NCBI GenBank assembly: GCA_964649825.1
Contig: CAZYQW010000004.1
Coordinates: 67,220-131,219 of the forward strand
From: CAZYQW01 sp964649825
GTDB taxonomy: Bacteria > Planctomycetota > B15-G4 > JADJEK01
Direction: 5' to 3'
Length of the DNA: 64,000 bases
Shown piece after piece: positions 42,581-50,426 of the stretch; position 1 is the first letter of the stretch; each line of letters starts with the position of its first letter. Under the pieces are notes generated by a model. It did no database searches, was not told the DNA's origin, and worked only from the letters and a program-made list of their open reading frames with translations. Both the position numbers and the translations under genes were made by a program.

Positions 42581-43600
42581 TCAAGATGAGCCTCTCCTGC
42601 GGAGAGGCTCAGGGGCGGCGAAATGCTCCGCGAACGCGTGCTCGACGATCCGGGGCCGGAGGCGGCTGACGCAGAGGTCGCCCGGGGCCTCCGGGCCGAA
42701 CGTCCGGCCCGAGCCGGGCTCCCCGAACCAGCATTCCGGGATCGGCGTCGCGACATCGTGGCAGAGCCACCGCGGCTCGGCCTCGGGCGCCTCGAGGGCG
42801 TCCAGGCGGTCGCGGACGGGTTCGAGCCGCCGTCGCTCGGGCGCCTCGATCGTGACCAGGTCGAACCAGCTCTCGACCCGGTCGTGGTACCGATAGAGAT
42901 TTCCCGAGCCGTAGGGAGCGATCGACAGGACGCGCAGCCACGGACCGGCCGCCGTGTTCAGAGCGACGCGATGGAGAGGGGCCTCGCTTTGCACGACCAC
43001 CAAGCGGGCTTCCCGTATCGGCTTCGTCGTCACGGCGCCGGACGACACGCGCTGAAGGTCCTCGGTGACCCGGCCGAACTCTCCGGCGATCGCGTCGAAG
43101 CAGGTTCGGGGATCGGCGAGGAGCCGCGGGACCAGGTCGAGCGCGAGCTCGTACTGGCGTTGGCGGCGGTGCGGCTCGTCGAGACCGGCAAGCGCGCCGG
43201 CGAACGGTCCTTCCGGGTCGGCGATCACGAGGATCGACAGGTCGATGGCGAGCGCGGCGGGGCTGGTGAAGAGCTGGAAGTCGCCGGTCCGCGCCGCGTC
43301 GAGCAGCAGGCGCCGGTGAGCGAGAGCCCGCGGCGGCTCCAGGAGCGCGAAGGCGGAGAGGACGCCGTCGGTGTCGAAGTGATTGTTCGTGATGAGGTCG
43401 GCGCCGTCGAAGAGACGAGCCCGTTCGGACTCGGGGAGCGCCGCGAGCTTCAACGCGATCCCGGTCGAGAGGTCGTCCTTCCACTCGGGCGGGGTGCGGT
43501 TGCCGGGCCAGTGGCTGAAGTTCGGGCCGCCGGGAACGACACCGTCGACCGACACCGCGTTCGCGCCGGCGTCGAGGAGGCTGGAGTAGACGAAGCGCAT
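42581..43600 (-). CDS. Unknown protein with NNHFDTDG motif
   Basis: A 339-residue soluble protein. Near the start it has ADLITNNHFDTDGVLSAFALL (Asn72-Gly79), which resembles metal-binding DHH-type (DHxDxDG) motifs and the motif I recall from the DUF6687 group. Further conserved-looking elements are SPAALAIDLSILVIADPEG, VVVQSEAPLHRVALNTAAGPWLRVLSIAPYGSGNLYRYHDRVESWFDL and WLCHDVATPIPECWFGEPGSGRTFG. It has no signal peptide. ATG 43600 is chosen over a TTG six bases upstream. It is divergent from folP; the first codons of both genes are about 115 bases apart. Function is unknown. Confidence 0.65.
   Translation of the reverse strand: MRFVYSSLLDAGANAVSVDGVVPGGPNFSHWPGNRTPPEWKDDLSTGIALKLAALPESERARLFDGADLITNNHFDTDGVLSAFALLEPPRALAHRRLLLDAARTGDFQLFTSPAALAIDLSILVIADPEGPFAGALAGLDEPHRRQRQYELALDLVPRLLADPRTCFDAIAGEFGRVTEDLQRVSSGAVTTKPIREARLVVVQSEAPLHRVALNTAAGPWLRVLSIAPYGSGNLYRYHDRVESWFDLVTIEAPERRRLEPVRDRLDALEAPEAEPRWLCHDVATPIPECWFGEPGSGRTFGPEAPGDLCVSRLRPRIVEHAFAEHFAAPEPLRRRGSS
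42588..42610 (-). terminator. 10-bp hairpin over the 3' end of the 42581 gene
   Basis: GAGCCTCTCC-TGC-GGAGAGGCTC is a perfect 10-bp stem with a 3-base loop. It overlaps the last codons of the minus-strand gene and is followed only by ATCTTGAATT, so termination is possible but not certain. Confidence 0.4.
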
Positions 43601-43703
43601 TGCCAACGCGGGGCTCCAGTGCTCGAGATAGAGGAGCCGGCCCGTGTCCCGATCATTCCTCTGAGTTGAAAGAGTCGCACGTACGGTTCGTTCCGCGTGT
43701 CAC

Positions 43704-43709
43704 TATCAT
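43704..43709 (+). promoter_or_regulatory. -10-like hexamer TATCAT just before folP
   Basis: TATCAT ends 7 bases before GTG 43717. If this is the folP promoter, the transcript would start at or next to the start codon (leaderless). No -35 is evident. Confidence 0.35.
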
Positions 43710-43716
43710 ACCGGGC

Positions 43717-44919
43717 GTGGATGTCTCGGATCGCCTCCTCAACCCTCGTGTCATCGCCGGAACGTTGTCCGGATTCGAGGCCTTCGCGACCTTCCGGTCC
43801 CCGATCTTCGACCCGCTGAAGAGCCTGCTCCCGATCGCGGTCGAGGTCGAGTCGCTGCCGGGCGAGCGGAGGCGCGAGATCCTCGACGCGTTCCAGGCAC
43901 GATCGATTCTCGTCGACGTGCCGCTCGGCGGCCGCGGCGTGGTGCGGCTGGCGGGAGCCTTCGATCGATTCGAGCTTCTGGAAGGGGTCGAGGACGATCG
44001 ACCGGAGGGGTTTCGGGCGGTGGCGCATGCCGTCGCGCGGACCGTGAAGCGCCGGTTCCGCCGCCGCTTCGAAGTTCCGACCGGCCGCGGCACGCTGACG
44101 CTCGATCGACGCCCCCTCGTGATGGGGATCCTGAACGTCACCCCGGATTCGTTCTCGGACGGGGGCCGTTACGCCGACCCGGACCGCGCGATCGAGCGAG
44201 CGTTCCAGATGGTCGAGGCGGGCGCGGACATCGTCGACGTGGGGGCGGAGTCGACCCGTCCCGGCTCCCCCACGATCGACGCGGACGAGGAAGCGCGACG
44301 GCTTCTCCCCGTGATGCGGGTCCTGCTCGAGCAGCTTCGCGTCCCGGTCTCGCTCGACACGCGGAAGGCGCGCGTCGCGGAGCGGTTCCTCGAGATGGGG
44401 GTCGCGATCGTGAACGATGTCTCCGGTCTGGACCACGATCCTCGTCTTGCCGACGTCGTCGCGCGCAGCGGGGCCGCCCTCGTCTTGAACCACATGCGGG
44501 GAACTCCGCAAACGATGCAGGAGGCCCCACGTTACGATGACGTCACGGCGGACGTCTGTCGATCTCTTCGCGAGCGGATCGAGCGGGCCGGACGAGCTGG
44601 AGTGGGAGAGGATCGCATCCTTCTCGACCCCGGCATCGGGTTCGGCAAGCGGCTCGAGGACAACCTGGACATCCTCGCGAGGCTCGGCGAGATCCGGTCG
44701 CTCGGGCGGCCGCTCGTACTCGGTTGTTCGAGGAAGTCGTTCCTCGGCCGTGTGACGGGCCGTGACGTCGAGAAACGTGACGCGGCAACCGCGGCGACGA
44801 CGGCCCTCGCCACGTTGCGCGGCGTAAAGGTGGTTCGCGTCCATGACGTCGAAACGACGGTGGATGTGGTGAGCGTGCTGGACGCGATCGATGAACAGCA
44901 TCATCAAAAGCGTCGTTGA
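43717..44919 (+). CDS. folP: Dihydropteroate synthase with N-terminal extension
   Basis: A 400-residue protein. The DHPS barrel starts at about residue 125: LVMGILNVTPDSFSDGG, GADIVDVGAESTRPGS, VSLDTRKARVAERFLEMG, IVNDVSGL, LVLNHMRGTP and DPGIGFGKRLEDNL. It joins p-aminobenzoate to dihydropterin pyrophosphate in folate synthesis. The first 120 residues (IAGTLSGFEAFATFRSPIFDPL...RGVVRLAGAFDRFELL) are not part of a standard DHPS (about 280 residues) and have no clear assignment. GTG 43717 is preferred; a TTG at 43600 would add 39 unlikely residues. The gene overlaps cdaA by 29 bases and heads a seven-gene operon. Confidence 0.9.
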   Translation: MDVSDRLLNPRVIAGTLSGFEAFATFRSPIFDPLKSLLPIAVEVESLPGERRREILDAFQARSILVDVPLGGRGVVRLAGAFDRFELLEGVEDDRPEGFRAVAHAVARTVKRRFRRRFEVPTGRGTLTLDRRPLVMGILNVTPDSFSDGGRYADPDRAIERAFQMVEAGADIVDVGAESTRPGSPTIDADEEARRLLPVMRVLLEQLRVPVSLDTRKARVAERFLEMGVAIVNDVSGLDHDPRLADVVARSGAALVLNHMRGTPQTMQEAPRYDDVTADVCRSLRERIERAGRAGVGEDRILLDPGIGFGKRLEDNLDILARLGEIRSLGRPLVLGCSRKSFLGRVTGRDVEKRDAATAATTALATLRGVKVVRVHDVETTVDVVSVLDAIDEQHHQKRR

Positions 44920-45967
44920 CCTTCGCTGGCACGACAGCCTGGAGATGCTGATCCTCTGGATCGGCATCTACCTGATCCTCCGTTCGCTGAAGGGGACGCG
45001 GGGACTCGGCGTCTTGAAAGGCGGCGTCGGGATCGTCGCCGTCCTCTACCTCACCAGCCGGATCCTCGCCACGCAGGGGTTCCCGTTGTCGCGGCTCGAG
45101 TTCTTGATCGAGAGCCTGGTGACCGTCGCGTTGATCGGGTTCATCATTCTGTTCCAGCCCGAGCTTCGGCGCGGGTTGACGCGCCTCGGGGAGAAGCCGT
45201 TCTCGTGGTTGGCCGGACCGACCGCGACCCAGATCGTGACCCCCATCGTCGAGGCGGCCGGCCACATGTCGCGGCGGCGCATCGGCGCGTTGATCGTGGT
45301 CGAGCGCAACGTCGGGGTCGGCGGGGTCGGGGAGAGCGGGGTGCCGTTGATCGCCGAGGTGACGGCGCCGCTGCTCGAGTCGATCTTCTATCCGAACGCG
45401 CCGCTCCACGACGGCGCGGTCATCATCCGCGGATCTCGGATCGTCGCCGCCTGCTGTCTGCTGCCGCTCTCGGACAGCCCCGACCTCGGACCCGAAGTCG
45501 GCACGAGGCACCGCGCGGCGGTCGGGCTCGCCGAGGAGACGGACGCGATCGTGATCGTCGTTTCGGAGCAGACCGGGCGCATCTCCCTCGCGCACTACGG
45601 AGTGCTCCGTCCGATGCGCGACACGCGCGAGCTCGAGACCGCGATCTCGCGCATTCTCGACGGCGGTCGACTCGAAGGCGCGGGGCTCGGGGAGCGGTCG
45701 TCCAGCGCGAGCAAGAGCGACCTGCCCTCGCGCGCGGCGCTGTCGGAGAAGACGGTGATCGGCGAGAAGACGACGATCGTCGATCGAGCCGACGCGGCCA
45801 AGGAGCGCGCCAAGCTCGAGGCGACGCAGCTCATCGGGACGAGCTCGCGCGCGGCCCGCCCGGAAGGGATCAACCCCAAGGTGCCGAACGCCGGCGAGCA
45901 GACCGTGAAGCCCCGGCGCGATTCGGGCGGGACCGGCGCCGCGGAAGGCGCCGCGAGGGTGGGGTGA
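44891..45967 (+). CDS. cdaA: Diadenylate cyclase CdaA
   Basis: A 358-residue protein with three N-terminal transmembrane segments (about residues 18-33, 38-58, 72-88) and the DAC domain. The DGA motif is at 174-176 (PLHDGAVII) and RHR at 206-208 (GTRHRAAVGL). It condenses two ATP into cyclic di-AMP, a messenger for osmotic and cell-wall control. The C-terminal 115 residues after GVLRPM form a Ser/Glu/Lys-rich tail not present in typical CdaA. It overlaps folP and is followed by cdaR and glmM, the conserved regulatory trio in which CdaR and GlmM bind CdaA. Confidence 0.93.
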   Translation: MNSIIKSVVDLRWHDSLEMLILWIGIYLILRSLKGTRGLGVLKGGVGIVAVLYLTSRILATQGFPLSRLEFLIESLVTVALIGFIILFQPELRRGLTRLGEKPFSWLAGPTATQIVTPIVEAAGHMSRRRIGALIVVERNVGVGGVGESGVPLIAEVTAPLLESIFYPNAPLHDGAVIIRGSRIVAACCLLPLSDSPDLGPEVGTRHRAAVGLAEETDAIVIVVSEQTGRISLAHYGVLRPMRDTRELETAISRILDGGRLEGAGLGERSSSASKSDLPSRAALSEKTVIGEKTTIVDRADAAKERAKLEATQLIGTSSRAARPEGINPKVPNAGEQTVKPRRDSGGTGAAEGAARVG

Positions 45968-45971
45968 CGGG

Positions 45972-47177
45972 ATGAAGCGCGTCTACGTCAACCTCAAGCG
46001 CACAGTCGTGGCGATCGGCTCGGACTGGGTCCGCGTGCTCGTGTCCGGGGTCGCGGCGGTCGTCCTGTGGTTCGTGCTGAGCGACAAGATCGCCGAGGTG
46101 GTGGTCGTCGAGCTCACGGTGCAGGAGCGGGACGAGGCGATCCCGCAATCGGAACAGGGTGCGGGCCTCTACATCGTGGTTCCGACCGAGCTGGCCTTCG
46201 TGGGGACGGAGCCGAAGAACGTGAAGGTGACGATCCGCGGCCCTCGCGAGGAGGTGGCAAAAGCCAAGGAGCAGCTCAAGGCGACCTACCGGGTCGAACC
46301 CGACTTCACCGGCGAGAACGTCGACGCGACACGGTCGATCAACGTCAAGCAGGAGTTCGATTGGAGCGAGCTCCGGGCGCACCGCGGCGTGGAGGTGGAG
46401 TCCACCAGCTCGCTCGCGCTCACGATCGTCCGGCGGACGGACTATCGGCTGACGCTCGGCAAGCAGAACCTCGTCTTCAACGTCGATCCCACGTTGACCC
46501 TCGATGGATTGGGCGAGGCCGACGGGACGACCCCTCCGATCGATGACTTCGACGTCTACTTCGTCCCCTCCGACTTGAAGGTGACCGGGACCGTCGACGA
46601 CGTGAACCTCTTGCGGGCGAACCCGAGCCTCTTCACGCTCACCGAGATCAGCGCGGAGGCGGCGAGCCTGGCGTTCGCGAAGCGGCTCGTCGTGGTGGCG
46701 GGAGGCGGGATGTTCAAGCTCCCAGCCGGAGCGATCGAGCGCGAGGATGAGAAGCGGAAGTTGACGCTGCGCGTGACGAACCCGAGCCAAGACGTGTCGG
46801 TCATCTTCGAACGACGCGTCCGCCTCCGCAGCTTCGTGCTCGAGCAGATGCCGGTGGGGGCGATGATCCCGCTCGGCGTTCGTCGCACCGACGTGAACGA
46901 GCTGCGGCCGGTCTCCATCGAGGACGAGCGGGTCACGGTGACGGTGACGGTGTCCGAGTCGCTCGTGAAGGACGACTTCGAGTCCGCCGTTCGCCAGAAC
47001 CTCAACCTGTTCGTCGACGTCGGCGACATCCCGCCCGGGATCGACGCGAAGAAGCTCGTGATCCGCTGCGAGGGTGCTCCGCTCGGCGCCATCGTCGAGG
47101 TCTCGCCGAAGGAGACGGACGTGAACTGGAACGTGAAGGAGGCCCCCGCAACGGGAGGAGAGTCGCCGCCGCCATGA
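45972..47177 (+). CDS. cdaR: CdaR-like YbbR-domain protein
   Basis: A 401-residue protein with one N-terminal transmembrane segment (about 20-38) and repeated YbbR-type beta-domains. They are recognisable by LAFVGTEPKNVKVTIRGPREEV, FDVYFVPSDLKVTGTVDDVNLL and the periodic VKVTIRG/LVIRCEG strands. In Firmicutes CdaR regulates the cyclase CdaA through their membrane segments. The tail is Pro-rich (GGESPPP). It begins 4 bases after cdaA and overlaps glmM by 4 bases. Confidence 0.82.
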   Translation: MKRVYVNLKRTVVAIGSDWVRVLVSGVAAVVLWFVLSDKIAEVVVVELTVQERDEAIPQSEQGAGLYIVVPTELAFVGTEPKNVKVTIRGPREEVAKAKEQLKATYRVEPDFTGENVDATRSINVKQEFDWSELRAHRGVEVESTSSLALTIVRRTDYRLTLGKQNLVFNVDPTLTLDGLGEADGTTPPIDDFDVYFVPSDLKVTGTVDDVNLLRANPSLFTLTEISAEAASLAFAKRLVVVAGGGMFKLPAGAIEREDEKRKLTLRVTNPSQDVSVIFERRVRLRSFVLEQMPVGAMIPLGVRRTDVNELRPVSIEDERVTVTVTVSESLVKDDFESAVRQNLNLFVDVGDIPPGIDAKKLVIRCEGAPLGAIVEVSPKETDVNWNVKEAPATGGESPPP

Positions 47178-48538
47178 CCAAGGCCCGCTACTTCGGAACC
47201 GACGGGATTCGCGGCGTGGCCAACGTCGACCTGCTTTCGCCGGAGCGGGTGCTCGCGCTCGGGCGTGCGCTGGGTCGGCTGGCGAAGCGACGCGGCGGCT
47301 GCGTCGCGCTGGCGCGCGACCCGCGGCGATCGTCCCCGATGATCGCCGGCGCGCTCTCGGCCGGGATCGCGTCCGAGGGATCGCGCGTCGTCGACCTCGG
47401 CATCCTGCCGACGCCAGGACTCGCGGCGCTGCTTCCGGCGGTCGGCGCCGGGCTCGGCGCGATGGTCTCGGCGTCGCACAACCCGATGGCGGACAACGGA
47501 ATCAAGGTGCTGTCGATCGACGGCGGGAAGCTCGCCGACGCCGACGAGGTCTGGCTCGAGGCCGAGATGGAGGCGCCCCCCGGCGCGGCGGTGTCGACCG
47601 GTGCGGCCGTCGGCGCGATCGATCTCTTCGCCGGGGCCGAGGACGCGTACGTGGACTACATCCGCGGCCGCGTCCGGGGACTTTCGCTCGACGGGCTCAG
47701 GATCGTGCTCGACGCGGCGAACGGAGCGACGTCACGGGTCGGTCCGCGCATTTTCGAGGCGCTCGGCGCCGAGGTCATCGCGATCCACGCGAGCCCGGAC
47801 GGGCTCAACATCAACGAGCGCTGCGGCGCGGTCCATCCCGAGGCGATGGCGGCGGCGGTGGTGGCGCACGGCGCCGACGCCGGCGTCGCCTTCGACGGCG
47901 ACGGCGACCGCGCGATCCTCGCCGGCGCCGATGGACGGATCCTGGACGGCGATCACGTGCTCTACGCGTGCGCGCGCCACTTCCACGCGGCCGGACGTCT
48001 CGAAGGTGGAGTCGTGGTCGGAACCGTGATGACGAACTACGGGCTCGAGCTGGCCCTGCGCGACTTCGGCGCGTACCTCGAGCGCACGCCGGTGGGCGAC
48101 CGCTACATCGCCCAGGCGCTGCGCGAGCACGGGTGGTCGCTCGGCGGCGAGCCGTCGGGGCACGTCATCTTCGGGGCGGACAACGCGTTCATCGGCGACG
48201 GCGTCTACACGGCGCTGCGGGCGCTCGAGACGGCGCGCGCCGCGAACCGTCCGATCCACGAGGTGGCGGGCGACCTCGTGCGCGTGCCGCAGGAGCTCGT
48301 CAACGTCCCCGTCCGCGAGAAGCCGTCGCTCGACACGATCCCGAGCGTACGCGACAGCATCGAAGCGGCCGAGAGCGAGCTGAACGGGACCGGTCGCGTG
48401 CTGGTCCGGTACTCCGGCACCGAGAACCTGTGCCGCGTCATGGTCGAAGGGACCGATGCCGTCCAGGTGGGGCGGATCGTCCTCGCGGTGGCGGCCGTGA
48501 TCCGCGGCGAGATCGGCGCTGACCCCGTTCCCTCATGA
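47174..48538 (+). CDS. glmM: Phosphoglucosamine mutase GlmM
   Basis: A 454-residue protein of the phosphohexomutase family. Catalytic Ser101 lies in VSASHNPMADNG, the metal site is FDGDGDR, and the sugar- and phosphate-binding loops are GGEPSGH and RYSGTENLCRVMVEG. The start RYFGTDGIRG is diagnostic for GlmM. It converts glucosamine-6-phosphate to glucosamine-1-phosphate for peptidoglycan and LPS precursors. It overlaps cdaR and tsaB by 4 bases on each side. Confidence 0.95.
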   Translation: MTKARYFGTDGIRGVANVDLLSPERVLALGRALGRLAKRRGGCVALARDPRRSSPMIAGALSAGIASEGSRVVDLGILPTPGLAALLPAVGAGLGAMVSASHNPMADNGIKVLSIDGGKLADADEVWLEAEMEAPPGAAVSTGAAVGAIDLFAGAEDAYVDYIRGRVRGLSLDGLRIVLDAANGATSRVGPRIFEALGAEVIAIHASPDGLNINERCGAVHPEAMAAAVVAHGADAGVAFDGDGDRAILAGADGRILDGDHVLYACARHFHAAGRLEGGVVVGTVMTNYGLELALRDFGAYLERTPVGDRYIAQALREHGWSLGGEPSGHVIFGADNAFIGDGVYTALRALETARAANRPIHEVAGDLVRVPQELVNVPVREKPSLDTIPSVRDSIEAAESELNGTGRVLVRYSGTENLCRVMVEGTDAVQVGRIVLAVAAVIRGEIGADPVPS

Positions 48539-49248
48539 GCACGATCATGAACGTGTTGGCGCTCGAGACGTCGGCCCGCGTCGGTTCGGTCGCACTGCGG
48601 CAGGCCGGCGGTGGCGCCGCCGACCACGTGGAGCTCGACGAGCGGTGTGGGCACGCGCGCGGGCTCGCCCCGGCGATCTCCGCGTTGTTGCGGCGGAACG
48701 GGTTGCGGGCGACCGATCTGCACGCGATCGTGGTCGGGCTGGGCCCGGGCGCGTACACCGGGATCCGCCTGGCGCTGGCGACCGCGAAGACGATGGCCGT
48801 GTTCCTCGACGTTCCCATCGTCGGTGTCCCGTCGACCGCGGTGCTGGCCGCGCACGAGGTCGCGCCGGCTGGCGACGTCCTGGTCGTGCTCGACGCCCGC
48901 AAAGGGGACGTCTACGCGGCGCGCTACCGCAAGCATGCCGAAGGCCGAGCGCCGCTCGAGCTCGAGGCTCCGGCCGTCCGGCGCGCGGCGGAGCTCGCCG
49001 GCGCGATCGGCGACGCGTTCGTCCTCGGGGACGGATGGTCGGTCCTGTCCGACGCGGCGGGACGCGTGCTGCCCGGCACCGCCGACGCCGCACCGCGCGC
49101 GACCGACCTGCTGGCGATCGGGCTCGAGCACCTCGACCGCGGCGAGCGCCACGATCCCCACGCGCTCGTACCGCTCTATCTGCGCCGGTCGGAAGCCGAG
49201 ATCAACTGGGAGCGCCGCCGCGCGGCGTCCACCGGAGGGTCGACATGA
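48535..49248 (+). CDS. tsaB: tRNA threonylcarbamoyladenosine protein TsaB
   Basis: A 237-residue ASKHA-fold protein. The start MNVLALETSARVGSVAL and the loop VGLGPGAYTGIRLALATAKTMA are conserved in TsaB, followed by VVLDARKGDVYAARY. TsaB supports TsaD in making t6A37 on ANN-decoding tRNAs. An alternative ATG six bases into... the frame at 48547 (MNVLAL) would be the usual N-terminus. It overlaps glmM and alr by 4 bases each. Confidence 0.9.
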   Translation: MSTIMNVLALETSARVGSVALRQAGGGAADHVELDERCGHARGLAPAISALLRRNGLRATDLHAIVVGLGPGAYTGIRLALATAKTMAVFLDVPIVGVPSTAVLAAHEVAPAGDVLVVLDARKGDVYAARYRKHAEGRAPLELEAPAVRRAAELAGAIGDAFVLGDGWSVLSDAAGRVLPGTADAAPRATDLLAIGLEHLDRGERHDPHALVPLYLRRSEAEINWERRRAASTGGST

Positions 49249-50426
49249 AGCGACGTCCTCGAGTCTGGGCCGATATCGATCTCTCCGCGATCTCCAGCAA
49301 CCTCGCGCTCCTGCGCGAGTCGATCGGCGGTCGCGGCCTGATGCTCGTCGTGAAGGCCGACGCGTACGGGCACGGGTCGGTCCCGATCGCGAGGCACGTC
49401 CTTGCGCGCGGCCAAGCCGAAGCGTTCGGAGTGGGGGACTCGCAGGAGGCGCTGGAGCTCCGCGAAGCGGGCGTGAACGCGCCGATCCTGATCCTCGGCG
49501 CGGTGGTCGACGGCGAGATGGAGGACGTCGTCCAGAACGACGTCTCGATCTGCGTCCATTCGGTCAGCCGCGTCCGCGACCTCGAGCGCGAGTCGCGACG
49601 CCAGGGCCGCCGCTGCCGCGTGCACGTGATGGTCGACACCGGCATGGGACGGCTCGGCCCGTTCGAGGACAAGGCGCGCGAGATCGCCGAGCTGGTGGCG
49701 CGGTCGGACGCGCTCGAGCTCGAGGGGGTGGCGACGCACTTCTCCTGCGCGTCGAACCCGAACGACCCGTTCACGAGCGAGCAGCGCCGCCGGTTCGACG
49801 CGTTTCGTCGATCGCTCGTCGAGTGCGGGCTCGACGTGCCGGTCTTTCACGCCGCGAACAGCGGCGCGGTGATCGATGCGCCGGACGACACGTTCGACAT
49901 GGTGCGCATCGGCGCCGCCGCGTACGGCCTGCTCGCGCGGCCGGGGGACGACACGCGCGAGGTTCGTCCCGCGCTCTCGCTCCACACGCAGGTGATCTAC
50001 CTGAAGGACGTGCCGGCGGGCACGCCGATCAGCTACAACCGGCTGTACGTCACCGAGAAGAAGACGCGGATCGCGACGATCCCGATCGGCTACAACGACG
50101 GGCTGCGGTACGGGCTCTCGAACCGTGGCTCCGTCCTCGTGCGCGGCTGCCGCGCTCCGATCGTCGGCGCGGTCTCGATGGACTACTGCATGATCGACGT
50201 CGGCCGGATCCCGGGCGTCCGCGTCGGTGAGCCGGTCACCGTCATCGGCCGGGACGGGGACGACTGCATCACCGTTCCCGAGATCGCGAAGCAGCTCGAC
50301 ACCGTGCCGTACGAAGTGACGTGCGGGCTCGGCAAGCGCGTCGAGCGCCGTTACGGTCCGCGGCACGATCTGCCGTCGCTCACGAGGTCGATCCATCCGG
50401 TGGGCGAGGCGCTCGATCGGCGATGA
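49245..50426 (+). CDS. alr: Alanine racemase
   Basis: A 393-residue protein of fold III PLP enzymes. The PLP lysine is Lys37 in VVKADAYGHG, and the second catalytic base lies in ISYNRLYV. HVMVDTGMGRLG, ATHFSCA, HAANSGAV, GYNDGL and SMDYCMIDV are conserved. It makes D-alanine for peptidoglycan. ATG 49245 overlaps the tsaB stop by 4 bases; the stop overlaps the next start in the same way. Confidence 0.94.
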   Translation: MKRRPRVWADIDLSAISSNLALLRESIGGRGLMLVVKADAYGHGSVPIARHVLARGQAEAFGVGDSQEALELREAGVNAPILILGAVVDGEMEDVVQNDVSICVHSVSRVRDLERESRRQGRRCRVHVMVDTGMGRLGPFEDKAREIAELVARSDALELEGVATHFSCASNPNDPFTSEQRRRFDAFRRSLVECGLDVPVFHAANSGAVIDAPDDTFDMVRIGAAAYGLLARPGDDTREVRPALSLHTQVIYLKDVPAGTPISYNRLYVTEKKTRIATIPIGYNDGLRYGLSNRGSVLVRGCRAPIVGAVSMDYCMIDVGRIPGVRVGEPVTVIGRDGDDCITVPEIAKQLDTVPYEVTCGLGKRVERRYGPRHDLPSLTRSIHPVGEALDRR

